The notes below the pieces were generated by a model that saw nothing but the letters and a program-made list of their open reading frames with translations, had not been told where the DNA came from and did no database searches. 64,000 nucleotides of DNA from Onthophagus taurus. Lineage: Eukaryota; Arthropoda; Insecta; Coleoptera; Scarabaeidae. The position numbers were made by a program, and so were the translations under genes. Positions 34,478 through 45,830 of the stretch are shown piece after piece. Each line of letters starts with the position of its first letter. Within the stretch, counting starts at the first letter, position 1. The stretch lies in NCBI RefSeq assembly GCF_036711975.1, contig NC_091968.1:1922001-1986000 (forward strand), in the 5' to 3' direction.

Positions 34478-36070
34478 TAAACTGACTGGCAAAAAAAACC
34501 GGCCACTATAAATTTGCCACAAGTTCAAAGCTGGCTTTCTCGCGAACCGCGCATTCGATTTTGATGATTCTTTTTTTGATGGAAAGGTTGATTCTGCTGT
34601 AATAATCCTGCCATAGAAATTTTCGTTCAGATTTTAATTTGAGCATATACGGGGTGAGAAAAATGAGAAAAACTTTTATTCTCGAAATTTGTAACACCCT
34701 GTGGAGTGCAGCTGCTACAGCAGAGGGTATTACCTGGAATCAAACAGTAGCCCAATCTTTTCTGTGCATTTTCTTTTTTTATTCACTCTATTATCTCTGT
34801 TACTAACGAAGATGCAGTATTTTAAAGCGATCGCCCGCGAGCTAAAATAACGTCATGTAGTCGACGCGGCATCGAACTGATTAGGTTCGTAATTGATTCC
34901 TGAGGAATTGCGGTAAACTCTTCTTCAAGAGCAATTCGTAACTCTTGAAGGTTGTCCGGTAGGACAGGACGACGACGAATGCGTCTCTGAAGTTGGTCCC
35001 AAAGATGTTGGGGTTAAGGTCCTGGCTGCACGCTAGCCACTCTATCCGTTCAATACCCTACCTCATCAAGATATTCGCTAACCACACGTGCTACGTACGG
35101 CCGTAGCATTGCCGTAGACGTACGCATTGTGCATTAGCATGAATCCGTCACCAATAAAATGGGGACTTGGGACTCGTCAGTGAAGAGCACCTTACCCCAT
35201 TGCTCCATTTCCCAATGAGTATGTAGGCGCCCAAATTGAAGACGTACTCGCCGATGTCTCTGAAGCAGCCGCTGTCTTTTAGCAGGTCTTGTTGCAGTTA
35301 GATCACTTTCAGCAAGTTTTCGACGAATGGTTCTTTCACTTACGTCAACCCCACGCACCATTTGAAGACGATGCCGAGTTTCTACAGCAGTCGTTCTACG
35401 ATTCCTCAGAGTGTTTAGCACAATAAATCGATCATCAACTGCTGTTGTCACTCGTCTACTACCGGAACCTTGCCGCCTAGTAAAATTTCTTGTTTCCACA
35501 TATCGGTTCCAGGCATCCTGAACTGTTGTTCGGGGTATACCCAACGTATGGGCAATGTACCGCTGATTTTTGCCGTCTTCAATTAAACTAATAATACGCG
35601 CAACATCAGTTATTGACAACGCCATCTTTGACAACTGTCAATTTACTATTCGTAACAACTGACATACGCTACCTAGCGCGCCACCTTAGATTTTGTATGC
35701 TTGTTTGTCTTGTTTTCACAGGCGTTCGTTTTAAAACACTGCATGTTCGTTAGTAACAGAGATAATAGAGAGAATAAAAAAACAAAATGTTCAGAAAAGA
35801 TTGGGTTACCATTTGATTCCAGTTAACACCCTCTGCTGTAGCATCTGCACCCCACAGGGTATTACAAATTTCGAGAAAAAATGCTTTTCTCATTCTTGTA
35901 TATGCTCAAATTAATATCCGAATAAAAATTTCTATCTCAGAATTATTACAGAAGAATCAACCTTTCGATCAAAAAAGGAATCATCAAAATCGAATGAGTG
36001 GTTCGCGAGAAACCCAGCTTTGAAATTGTGGCAAAATTTTAGTGGCCGGTTTTTTTTGCCGGTCAGTTTA
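34478..36070 (-). mobile_element. Tc1-like transposon with defective transposase
   Basis: TA (34478-34479, 36069-36070) flanks long inverted ends starting AACTGACTGGCAAAAAAAAC. The ends pair over roughly 300 bp each. The minus-strand frame 35134-35634 has the paired-like helix-turn-helix region (DVARIISLIEDGKNQRYIAH, GIPRTTVQDAWNRYVE), a second HTH (VSERTIRRKLAESDLTATRP) and the first catalytic Asp (WGKVLFTDESQ). It then jumps to the C-terminal part (LMHNAYVYGNATAVRT; VWDQL-like and QELRIALEEEFTAIPQES), losing the second catalytic Asp region, with further stops. It is inserted in the old LINE. Confidence 0.85.
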
Positions 36071-36870
36071 TTTTTATTCCTAAAAAATTGGGACTATTTG
36101 AGGTAATAGCCAAATTATGCTGTGCTATCGTAATGTGATCACAGCGCGTGTTATGTTCGTGTATAGCATTATTTTGAAGCATTATTATACTTGTGGATAT
36201 AATGAGCTATTTCTAAAATATAAATACATATTACTGGTAGGATATTCAGTTGTTGGAAAAGCGGTCTACATGAAGGTCGTTGATTTACGTTGCAAATCGC
36301 TCTTACTATTCTTTTTTTATTAACAAAGATCTCTTTCAAGACTGAAGTTGAACCTCATACTGTGATACCATACGTCAGCTTTGGGTATACTTCGGCATAA
36401 TATATCATTTTTAATATCTCGCAGCTTAATGTTTCTCGTAATATTCGAATTTGAAATAAAGTTTTATTGAAACTTTTTATTATTTTTTCCGTATTAGAAT
36501 ATTTAGAAGCAGGGATGATTGGACCTTAACTAAAAAGAGGAGCCCTTACCTGGTACATGGTTGCTTCAAAGAAAGTTGGATCCGTAGTAGGTATGGGCCG
36601 CATTAAATTGCCCCTCTGCTCGAACATAACCATTTTTCAAGCAGAAGTACTTGCTATAAACTTTTACACCGCTTTGAACCTACAAAAGGAAGAGAAAAAT
36701 GCATCCATAAACATTTTCACAAACAGTCGGGCCGTCCTAAAGGCAATTCAGAGTGTACCAGCAACCTGAGAGAACTCGCTAGGGGCAATGACGTCACTCT
36801 ATGGTGGGTTCTAGGTCACAGAGACATTGAGGGAGAAAATAACGAAAATAATAAAGTAGCAAAACCGAAT

Positions 36871-37397
36871 TTTCAATTTATCAACTAAAATTTAGGCAAT
36901 ATTAATCAGTAAAGATAGTAGGAAATATATCACGTGGTTTTCTTCTCTGTCTTCGGACGTGGTGTTCATTGTCTAGCAGTTGAAGAACCTCTACTTTGTC
37001 GTGAAGGCAAAGTCTCTATGTATTAAGTAATTAATAACTCACCAACTTTAACCTTTTAGTTTATGTAAACACTTGATGCATGAAAATAATCAAAACCACT
37101 TTAACATTCAAGGCTTTACCATTAAAAAAATCATTCAGAATTTCTTTTTTAGGAAATTAAGATGTTTTTTATATAAAACCAGTTTAACATCCAAGGTTTC
37201 ATCTTTTAAAAGAATTCTTTAATAATTAATGAGTTATCGACACCCAAAAAGGAATCTGGTTAAAATAGAACAACACAAATTTATTAGAAATATCTCATAT
37301 GTGAGTTTTATTTTGTTTTTTTTATAAAATATGAAAATTACATCTTGGTCTTTAAAACATTATTTTGTTTATATATAATTTTTTCCAATTTTGTTTT
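36871..37397. other. Intergenic sequence downstream of SPH6
   Basis: AT-rich, no gene or repeat recognised; it includes the 3' flank of SPH6. Confidence 0.5.
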
Positions 37398-38646
37398 TTA
37401 ATAAGTATAACTAGCGGGATCAATGCCGTGTTTCTTCACTTCCGCATCGATCCAATCCCTAAATAATCCAACGTTTGCGTAAACTCCCGGAACGTTATTT
37501 TCCCCACATCCAATTCCCCAAGCAACAATACCCGCGTGTTGATACCTTCCTTTTAATCCCGGAATTGGACAAACCAACGGACTTCCTCCATCCCCTTTGC
37601 AAGTATCTTTTCCTGCTTCACCCCCAGCACAAATAAAACTATTGTGTAATTTGAAAAACGCCCCCAAACGAGTCGTTCTTAAGCTAGTTTCGCACTTATT
37701 CCTTTCGACAATTGGTAATTCGATTTTTTTCAAAATCACTTGATATTTTCCTTCTTTTCCAAAGACGTCTTTGCCCCACCCACTAGCGAAACACCTGGTC
37801 CCTTCGGGAATTACTTCAGATTGTTTGGGAAGACACGCAACATCGACGTTATCAGCTATTATGAAAGGTTCTTCTAAAATTAAGACGGCGATGTCGTTAA
37901 AAAGAGCTCCAGCGTAATATTCGGGGTGAATCGTCCAAGATTTCACCGCGCGATCTTGATGGGCGTAAATTTCATTTTTAGTTTGAGTGTCCCATTCTCC
38001 CGCGCGGACTTTAAACGTTTTTTGACGATCACTAACGCAATGAGCCGCGGTTATAACAACTTTAGGGTGGATTAAGGTACCTCCGCATTGATAAACGTTT
38101 AAGGTTTCATCTTGACCATCCATTCGTTCTTCGCGAAGAATTGCAACCATCCATGGGAATTCACCGAATTTTGCTTCGGAATCTTCATCACCGGTTATCC
38201 GGAAACCAACTCCGTCTTCGTGGCGGTATCCGCATCCAGATTGGATGGGTAGTAAAGGATCGGGTTTTGGCACGATCGGTTTATCAACTACGTTTGGAGG
38301 GATGCAACAAAATTGGAGATAACTTGAACATTCTCCTTGGTTTTCATCGATTCTATAATGGAGAATTAAAAAAAGTAAATTATGATGAGAGTGAAACATT
38401 TTTTGCTTACCTAATATCAATGATACCAACTCCATCGGTATTGATAGTGGAATCGTTTTTGCATAAATAATAAGGTACGCATACGCATCCTGCATCGGGA
38501 TTTCTTGGCGTAACTGCTGGGTTTTTAGTGTCGAGCATGCCATCGATAAAGATTTCTTTGATTAAGTCTTCGACGCTTTTTCCTTGTTGTGGAAAAGTTG
38601 ACCCGAATATTGTTAACAATACGGTTAAAACGAGTAGAGTCTTCAT
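37398..38646 (-). CDS. Clip-domain serine protease homologue 6 (PPAF2-like), complete, two exons
   Basis: Exons 38411-38646 and 37398-38352 give 396 aa. Signal peptide MKTLLVLTVLLTIFGSTFPQ, an acidic helix-like stretch (SVEDLIKEIFIDGMLD), the clip domain (CVCVPYYLCKN ... CSSYLQFCC) split by the cluster's common intron, linker, then CGYRHEDGVGFRITGDEDSE and a protease domain encoded without introns. His (TAAHC) and Asp (FNDIAVL) are kept; Ser is Gly (GDGGSP), so non-catalytic. It fits published PPAF-II proteins best: IVAWGIGC and KGDGGSPLVCP are intact and length is typical. The two-exon structure differs from the five-exon neighbours. It is probably the founding copy (inference). A secreted melanisation cofactor role is expected from the family. 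Confidence 0.93.
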
Positions 38647-40063
38647 GTTTTCTAAAATTAAATATTTGAATCTAAAATTAAGCTTAGTTGCAGATTCAAT
38701 TCAAATTATAACATGATTATTATGATATTTCTGACACAAGATGAGATACGACCAAAACAAGTCTAAATACTGCTCACGAAGGACTACTTAATGCTTGCAG
38801 AAATACAAGACTAATTATTGATGCCAGAAGACTGTTACTACATAATAAAAGGTCTGTTTTCAGAAGGCGATCATATTTTTAATGTCATCTCGATGTTGAA
38901 ACATAACCAATAGTATCAAACTAACCTACAAGTTTTCACATTAACGAATCAACATCATTTGTCGTTACATAATCACCTCCTTAATTTTCGAAGGTTCATC
39001 AACTTATTTTTTTTAATCTCTTCTTCGAAAGATAATCATAAATATTAATACCAACAATTAAGAAAATTAAAAATACATTCACACACTATTTAAAATCTAA
39101 TTAATGAAGACCAACTAACCTTGAATTTGAAGATTTTCTTTCTTCTCCTGAGAATTAAGTTTTAATTTTTCTTTTATGAACTTTACGAATAAATTATAGT
39201 TTTTTTTAATTAGTCGATGAGAACGAGTACGAGTTTTAACGTCGTTCAAAAACGAACTGACGACGACTGATAAAGTTCTTCGCTGTTTCGAAGTTGAAAG
39301 AGGAGGTTTGAATAAATCAGTCTCGGCACCGGTCGTTGTTTTTCGTCGTGGATTTCATTTGATTGGCTAAAGAAATAAAGACACGATTTTTGGCCTTTAG
39401 CAAGTTTTCGATTTAACTGTCTCTTTTTATTATTGAACGTGCTGTGTTTGAAGTATACCTACGTAAAGATTTGTTATCATCATCAACAATTATTTGTACA
39501 CTTTATACATGGTAATTTTAAATGACGTAATCGAAAAGTCCTCGGGTCTTTAAGGCCAATTCAAGTTTTCGTTGCTTATTTGGTATTCATCGTGGGGAAT
39601 TTGCTTCTATTCTTAGAATAAACGGGAATTTAGTTGATTTAGTTGTAGAGTATCAATTAGAATAATTAACAGAATAATCATCAAAACAAAATTAAAATCT
39701 GTTTTGATTCAAAGATTAAAAGAAAGGTGTCAAGATTAATGTCCACTTCATTACTTTTACTTAATGTATTATTAATTTGGATTGTTAATTGCAATTAGCA
39801 TGATGTAATGTAAAATCTTTGGTTTGAAAGTCCATATTTCTTGGTTGTCATATTGGTTGCTGTGTCTTTGGGATTTTTCCTCGATTCTGAGAATGAACAG
39901 TTCTTATAGAGAAAGTGATACCTGGAAATAATACTAATTTGAATAATTGCGATTTTATTTAAATTATTTCATTAATTTTTATGAGAAATCAGCAATTTGT
40001 TATGTTCTGAAGATTCTTAGTATATGTTGAAATTGTTAATCTTTCTTTCCATTATTGATGATT
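38647..40063. other. Intergenic region upstream of SPH6
   Basis: No coding region or recognisable repeat; it should contain the SPH6 promoter, but no clear TATA box or initiator was found near the ATG. Confidence 0.5.
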
Positions 40064-40376
40064 AAATAAAATTTTTATTACACTTTAAAATGGAATTCTT
40101 TTTAATTATTTCCTTTACCGGTTTCGGTTTATATTAAACCATCTTCAGAAGGACAAAACTGTTACAGAAATATAACGTCTAAACGGAATGAATCTGATTA
40201 ATATTGATTTGCAGGTAAATTGCAGATTCATTCCGTTTAGACGTTATATTTTAATTTGTATATTTCTGTAACAGTATTGTCCTTCTGAAGATGGTTTAAT
40301 ATAAACCGAAACCGGTAAAGGAAATAAATAAAAAGAATTCCATTTTAAAGTGCAATAAAAATTTTATTTAATTCCT
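40064..40376. repeat. ~300-bp foldback element with ~135-bp near-identical arms
   Basis: The left arm (40068 to about 40195) contains ACCGGTTTCGGTTTATATTA then AACCATCTTCAGAAGGACAA; the right arm carries the reverse complement (TTGTCCTTCTGAAGATGGTT). Arms also share ACGTCTAAACGGAATGAATC. A spacer of about 30 bp separates them. The arm sequence resembles the 3' end of LINE/SINE elements (inference), so this may be two head-to-head tails. Confidence 0.85.
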
Positions 40377-40439
40377 AATATATTTGTAAATCGGTACCAT
40401 CACTTTACGTACAAATTATTTCTTTTCGTAGAAAGGTTA

Positions 40440-41015
40440 TGTGTGAAGGCTTGGTGAGGATATACAAACAAGGTATTGGAGATGGGTACTCGGGTTGGCA
40501 AGGGAGACTCCAGTTTATATAGTGAGGGAGAAGATTAAGGTGGATGCAGTAAGGGTGGAGAAGAGCAGTGAAGTACGAGGAAATGATAGAAGGAAGACCG
40601 CATGCAGGATCCTGACAGAGTGCTGTAGGGAAATTAAGGAGAGGATGCTGATATATGGAGAAGGAGATAGGGAAGGATATTTTAAGAGAGTGGGATAATC
40701 ACTGGGATCGACAACAGAAGTTTGGAGAGAGGTGAAATTTGGGGAGAACTGAGAGATAGGAACAAGGACATACAGAGACAGGAAAGAAGGCCACTGACAT
40801 GGGCAGGGAAATATAATATCGGTTGATGGAGGGTGATGATGAAGGGAAGAGATTGGTGGCCAGATTCCACTGTGGCAATGAGGAGAGAGGGAACAGGTAC
40901 TGGGCAGACGATGTGGAGAGGTGATGTAAGCTGTGTGGAGAGGATTGGGTGCTACGGGAGGAGCTGATGGACAGGAAGGAGACTTTGGGAGAAATTTTAA
41001 CAAAAAATTATAAAC
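40440..41015 (+). mobile_element. 5'-truncated LINE fragment (C-terminal region only)
   Basis: The plus-strand frame at 40495-40698 (ARETPVYIVREKIKVDAVRV) matches the C-terminal part of the LINE at 57120-58790 (ARETPGYIVREEVKVDKVRV). It continues with a GEGDREGY segment, stops, and ends near AACAATAAAACGCTTATTATTA. No RT domain is present. Confidence 0.8.
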
Positions 41016-41655
41016 AATAAAACGCTTATTATTATTTCTTTTCGTAAGTTAAGAAGAATCTCTGCCATGCTTTTCGTACACAGTGTCTTATGTTAATTAT
41101 TTAAACACTATTTTTATTATAGCTCTTTATTTAGCGATGGTTAGATCTTACATGCATCTTACTATATCTTATTGGTCTCTTCTTTACTAACCTTACCACT
41201 CACACTATCTACCTAACACCGTATACAACATCCCCCTTTTTTCTTATTTTTACTTTTACATTATATTATCTTTAAATCTACTTGGTCTTCTTATTTCTCT
41301 TCTTGTTTTTATTTGTTGTATTTGCTGATTTACTTCCTCTCCCTAGTCTTAGTCTTTATTCTTTACATTCAAGTTTATGTCCAAGTCATTGTCAAACCTT
41401 ATTTCAGGCTCCAATTCTGTCTTCTTTAGCTGCACTCTATTTCTTTTAATCATTTCTCCATTTTTACTAACACCTTATCATCTTTCTTCAACCCTCCATA
41501 ATCTCTCGCTGTTTTGTCATAATATGATTTGTAATAGTCTTGTTTTTATCTTAATTGTTGTTTTGATTGTAATTATTTGTCACAAATTGGTAATCTTGTA
41601 GCAATCTGCTGGTGCTAAATTTAAATCGTTCAATTTCGTACTTCTATACATCATT
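41016..41655. other. Pyrimidine-rich intergenic sequence
   Basis: T/C-rich on the plus strand; short open frames here are compositional. Nothing recognised. Confidence 0.5.
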
Positions 41656-41659
41656 AATG

Positions 41660-42880
41660 CACTATTAACATCTTCATTTTTTCTCAAAATATTTCTTGCC
41701 GTTTGAACAAGCGCGTTCGAACATTCCATTCGTTTGATCACGTTGCGGACTCGTTGTTACTATATTTATATCCCACTCTTTGCCAAATCTTCTGAATTCA
41801 AATGATCCAAATGGCATATTATCTGCCACTATTTTCCTCGGAATACCATGTATCGCTAGTAATTCTTTTAACTTTTCTATTATTCCCATTGCTGTTTTTC
41901 TTTCCAGTTTTATAATGTCTATTCATTTTGAAAACTGATCTATTACAATTGAGTAATCTTTTCCTTGATATTATAATACATCCATCAATAATGCTTCAAA
42001 TAGTCATTCATTCGGGATTTCTAAACGTCTTAGTTTTTGTTTTGTACTTGTAGCTTTCTGTTCTAATTCGCATTGTTCAAATTTTTTAATATGATTCTTA
42101 CCATCTTTTGTCATATTTGGCCAATAAATTGTTTCCTTAGCTTTTTCCAACATTCTACTAATTCCAAAATGACCTTCAAATAACTTAGGATATGCCTTTA
42201 CAAACATTTCATTTGATTTAATAATTATTTTTTTCTAGTTTTTTAGTTTTTCTTCTGGCAATATGTTGGCTTCCGCATCTATATCAATTTTAAATTCTAT
42301 CGCATTCTTTTCGACTTCTAATGTTTCAATCCATTATTTTCTTTCTCCTTGTTGCCCCACGTGACCAATTTTACCAGTCCCTCTGCGTATTCTTCTTCTT
42401 CACTACTTTCTATGTCATTTTAATGCATTGACATTTTTTGGTTTGCAAGCAATAGTAAAATGATTATACTTGTTACAATTGTTACATAATTTTCCATACG
42501 CTGGACATTCTTTAAACTTGTATCTTTTCACACATCTTTTACATTTAAATTCTTCTTTTCTAATCTCACCTTTATTTTTGTTTATTTGTTTTTGATTATT
42601 AACAAATTTTCCTTAACAATTTTTCTTGTAATCTTTTATCATATATTTCTAATACAACTCTATCTCTTATCATTTCATTGGCATCTGTAAAATTGCATGT
42701 TTTCACCAGTTTTCAGTACAAAACTCTCAAACAGTTCTCCTTGCAGTTGCTTCCTCTTATAAAATCAGAATTTCATATACAATATTTGCTTTTGGATTCA
42801 TATACATATTTTTCAAGTTCTTCCATTACTTTATTATATTTCTTTTCATCTTCATCAGACAATTTAAAATCATTATACAG
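41660..42880 (-). pseudogene. Degenerate Gypsy-type LTR retrotransposon: gag and integrase remnants
   Basis: Reading the minus strand, 42880-42600 has gag sequence (FKLSDEDEKKYNKVMEELEK, NEMIRDRVVLEIYDKRLQEK). At 42560-42440 a zinc-knuckle block follows: CKRCVKRYKFKECPAYGKLC then CNKYNHFTIACKPKN. 42207-42004 is the integrase HHCC-type region (EGHFGISRMLEKAKETIYWP), and 41889-41674 part of its core (LLAIHGIPRKIVADNMPFGS, TTSPQRDQTNG). The protease-RT-RNase H part is missing and stops are many. No LTRs recognised. Confidence 0.8.
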
Positions 42881-43238
42881 GGTGAGTTAGAAAGAATGGG
42901 AAATCCGAATACCCGAGATACTAGACACCAAAATATGATGATTGAAGTCAGTGGTTTTCGAGGCACATTTTGAAGCTTTTTGTACTATTAACATAAAATT
43001 TGGTAGTTTTACGTTTTCGAGCATGAGAAATACGAATTTGAAACTTGTTTTGTTATTGCTCGTAGAGGGCGCTAGACACACTGCTCGTTTGATAAATCAA
43101 ATCATAATTTGAGTATTCAATTTTACATAAAAAAAATACTCTATTTAAATTGTCTAAGTCTATCGGTTTTCGAATCATTTATTTTTAAATTTTTAAATGC
43201 ATTTTTTTTCTTCTAAAGTTTTTATTTTTATTTATTTT
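42878..43238. repeat. Truncated mariner-type MITE (one end)
   Basis: TATACAGGGTGAGTTAGAAA resembles the CAGGGTG-type terminus of Tc1/mariner MITEs. The partner end is not present before the LINE at 43239, so it is a truncated copy. It holds an AGGGCGCTAGACACAC stretch at about 43065-43080. Confidence 0.5.
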
Positions 43239-44745
43239 CAACCCAGGGAAAGTCCACGCCGACGGCTCTTCACTCAGTAATCAGCTTTGTCGGTGGTGCA
43301 CTGGACCACAAGGAGTCCGCCCTGGTGGGGGTTTTTATTGACGTTGAAGGTGCTTTTGATAAAACTACCTTCTCCGTAATTAACGACGCCTTGTTAGAGC
43401 ATAACGTTCCTCTGGCCCTGTGTGGCTGGATTGAGAGCACTCTAAGACACAGGGTCGTCACATTAAGGGCTGGCCAGGCCACTCTTCAAGGGGCTGTTAC
43501 TAGAAGCTGTCCGCAAGGGGGGGTACTTTCTCCACTTCTGTGGAATCTCACCCTCGATAGCCTCATGAAACGCCTAAACCTAGCCGGTTTTAAAACCGTT
43601 GGCTACGCAGATGACCTGACAATCCTTATAAGAGGCAAGTACGTTAACTCCTCGAGAGAATGCAGGAAGCTCTCAATTGAGAATTGGTGTAATAAACAAT
43701 CACTTTCAGTCAATCCCAAGAAAACAGAGATGGTTCTTTTTACACACATGCGCAGCGTTGGTAATCCTAGACTGCCAACGCTTGCTAAAAGTCCACTTAA
43801 ACTGTCTACAGAAGTTAAGTACTTGGGTTTAATAATAGACAGTAAGTTAACGTAGAAATCCCACTTAGATAATAGAGTTAATAAAGCTTGTGCCGCCTTC
43901 GGCCAGTGCCGGAGGGCTGTCGGGAGGACATGGGGTTTGTCCCCCAAGATAGCCCTGTGGATTTATATTACCGTGGTTCGACCAATGCTAACCTACGGTG
44001 CGGTGGTATGGTGGACTAGAGCTTCTAAGTCTACTGTTAAATGTCATGTTAAATTTACCACCAATCAACCTACATATTCAAGAAGTGGCCTTGGTATCCA
44101 TGAAAAGACTACAATCTGTAGGAATTATGTAGGATGGGGATGCTGGCAGCAGTTCAACACTCTGTAGATTCGACTCTCAGAACCTTTAGGGTCTAGCACC
44201 ACCGTCATACAAGCGGAACTGACTGTTATTGAACTTGCTGCCGACGGCATTTTTGACTCCAACAAGCGGGGTAAGTGCTTTACTATTTTTACAGACAGTA
44301 AACAATCTCTTTTAGCTTTTAGCAGAGTTATTATAACGTCTGTATTAGTAATGGATTGTCACACAACATTGGAGGAGGCCGCAAAATATAATCGTGTCAG
44401 AATACAGTGGGTTAACTTGGTCAAGGGTTAACAGTGGTCAAACTTGCTGCCGGTAGAGCGCCATGTGCACCCGAGTCGATAATTACCCCCTCTTTAGCTA
44501 CTCATATCTTGACTCGATATGAGTAGCGTATTACCTACAAAAAATTCTTAAACGAGTGGGACCGAACCCCGGGCTGTCATCTCGCCAAGGAATTGTTAAA
44601 ATATCCTTCAGCCGCAACAGCTCAGTTCCTCGTAGGGCTTGTTAACAGTGCACTTCAAACTGTCATAGGTCTCCTCACGGGACACTGTAAGGTAAATAAG
44701 CACCTTCAAAATATGAAGCTTGCTGACTCCCCTCTCACGCTCATT
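43239..44745 (+). mobile_element. Degenerate RNase H-bearing LINE, 5'-truncated
   Basis: Translation starts GKSTPTALHSVISFVGGALD, then GVFIDVEGAFDKTT, SCPQGGVLSPLLWN, GYADDLTILIRG and KYLGLIIDSKLT. A TAG at about 43853 and frame breaks follow. RNase H pieces (QAELTVIELAADG, FTDSKQSLLAFSR) lie at 44200-44440, and TYKKFLNEWDRTPGCHLAKE with LLTGHCKVNKHLQ at 44540-44720. It is the same broad family as the elements at 17285 and 31850, but a different lineage. It abuts a truncated MITE. Confidence 0.85.
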
Positions 44746-45830
44746 CAATTCTGTTGATTTGGTGATTCAATGTTTGCTTAAGTTTATGACATCTCTGAAC
44801 GCGTGTAGCCTTCATTTGATTCGTTAAAGTGTAAGTTTTATGCATACTAATAACGATATTTGACAATCCTGTGCACAAATTCACTATTATAATTCAGCTC
44901 CTTACAGATCTTGATCCGAACACGCTTGATCATGGTGGAGTTACGACAGTCTTTGGTTTTCCACTTCTGGGATGATCCTCGATGTTATCTGTGCCGATGT
45001 CCCGATAACTTCGGATTGTATTTTAGATTTTAGTTAAATTCTCTCTAGTCTTCATTCTTCTGTTCAGGATAATTTTTTCATTACCAGTCTTTTTCCAGTT
45101 CATTTCCTCTCTGTCCAGTCTTCTCCTTATTCTAGTATTTGGCAAATCTCTTTTTTCTATAGTTAGTCTCTATTCAATCTTTTTCTTTTATTGTCGATCT
45201 TTCTGCTTTTTGAGTGTTTACCCAACCTCACTCTCATTTTTTGTCGATCTCTTTTTCCTTTTTTCAGTCTGCTTAGTCCCTTTCTTTTATTATACGCCTC
45301 TTTTAGGTCACACTTCTTTGTGCCCAATCTCTTTCAATCTTTTAAAAATTCAGATTCATTGCCGAAAGTTGTCTGCATCCTGAACTTGTAACCTCGAATT
45401 GTAAACTTCTCGGAATCCTAGAGATGTAGCGTTTAATGTAGCATTCAACGTTTAATGCTAGCGACAACTTAACTTTTAACCCTTAACTATTCTCTTGAAG
45501 TCAACTAAACTAGGAGTGAGTAATACGTATGATGATCCAAGTTTTAATAGGGAAGGAAATCAGGTCATCCTTGTTAAAATAATTTAAGCGTTCTATGTTA
45601 ACATAGGCAACTTTTCTTTTATATGTATATATTTTATATAGATAGATAGTTACCGATATATATAGTAGAGAAAATCTTAATGGGTTTTAACTTTTGGCCA
45701 CTAGATATCACTATTCTCATTCAATTGGTGGTAAATAAGTAACATAAAAGTTTTCTTAATTATATTAACGTATATTTATAGCTACATTTAATATTTTTTT
45801 GAAATTACTTTTATGTAAAATTCTTATAAT
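44746..45830. other. Intergenic sequence, pyrimidine-rich in part
   Basis: 45,030-45,360 is strongly T/C-rich on the plus strand. No gene was found; the right part is the 3' flank of the S28 peptidase gene. Confidence 0.5.

Larger units (their letters stand above)
31850..36870 (+). mobile_element. Old, broken RNase H-bearing LINE interrupted by two DNA transposons
   Basis: Fragments line up with the LINE at 17285-20579. 31850-32080 gives WWNKDLE and ASREDLE-type sequence; 32113-32280 gives IRKAKRKTCRSFCEGIDNTP (compare IRKAKRESWRRFCEGVKDTP). After the Harbinger insertion, 33136-34400 contains LCAFIDIEDAFDNTS, LRGCPQG and YDDDLVIRGKY, then KYLGVILDSKLNWNSHIDK. After the Tc1 insertion, RNase H pieces (FTNSRAVLKAIQS, WWVLGHRDIEGENN) lie at about 36480-36870. 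Many stops and frameshifts show long inactivity. Confidence 0.8.

Noticed and set aside
3973-38646. Active serine proteases in the cluster
   Set aside because: Every copy with a protease domain lacks the catalytic Ser (Gly, Ala or Pro), so proteolytic activity is not expected.
40515-41003. 162-codon Pro/Ser-rich minus-strand frame
   Set aside because: It is antisense to a LINE fragment on the plus strand.
41180-41610. Possible gene in pyrimidine-rich stretch
   Set aside because: Short frames without start context, domains or splice partners; composition-driven.
42678-42890. 70-codon plus-strand frame
   Set aside because: The opposite strand reads as a Gypsy gag relic, which is the better explanation.
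44500-44600. tRNA-like B-box sequence (CCGAACCCCGGGC)
   Set aside because: It lies within the LINE coding sequence, no cloverleaf can be drawn and no A box is at the right distance.
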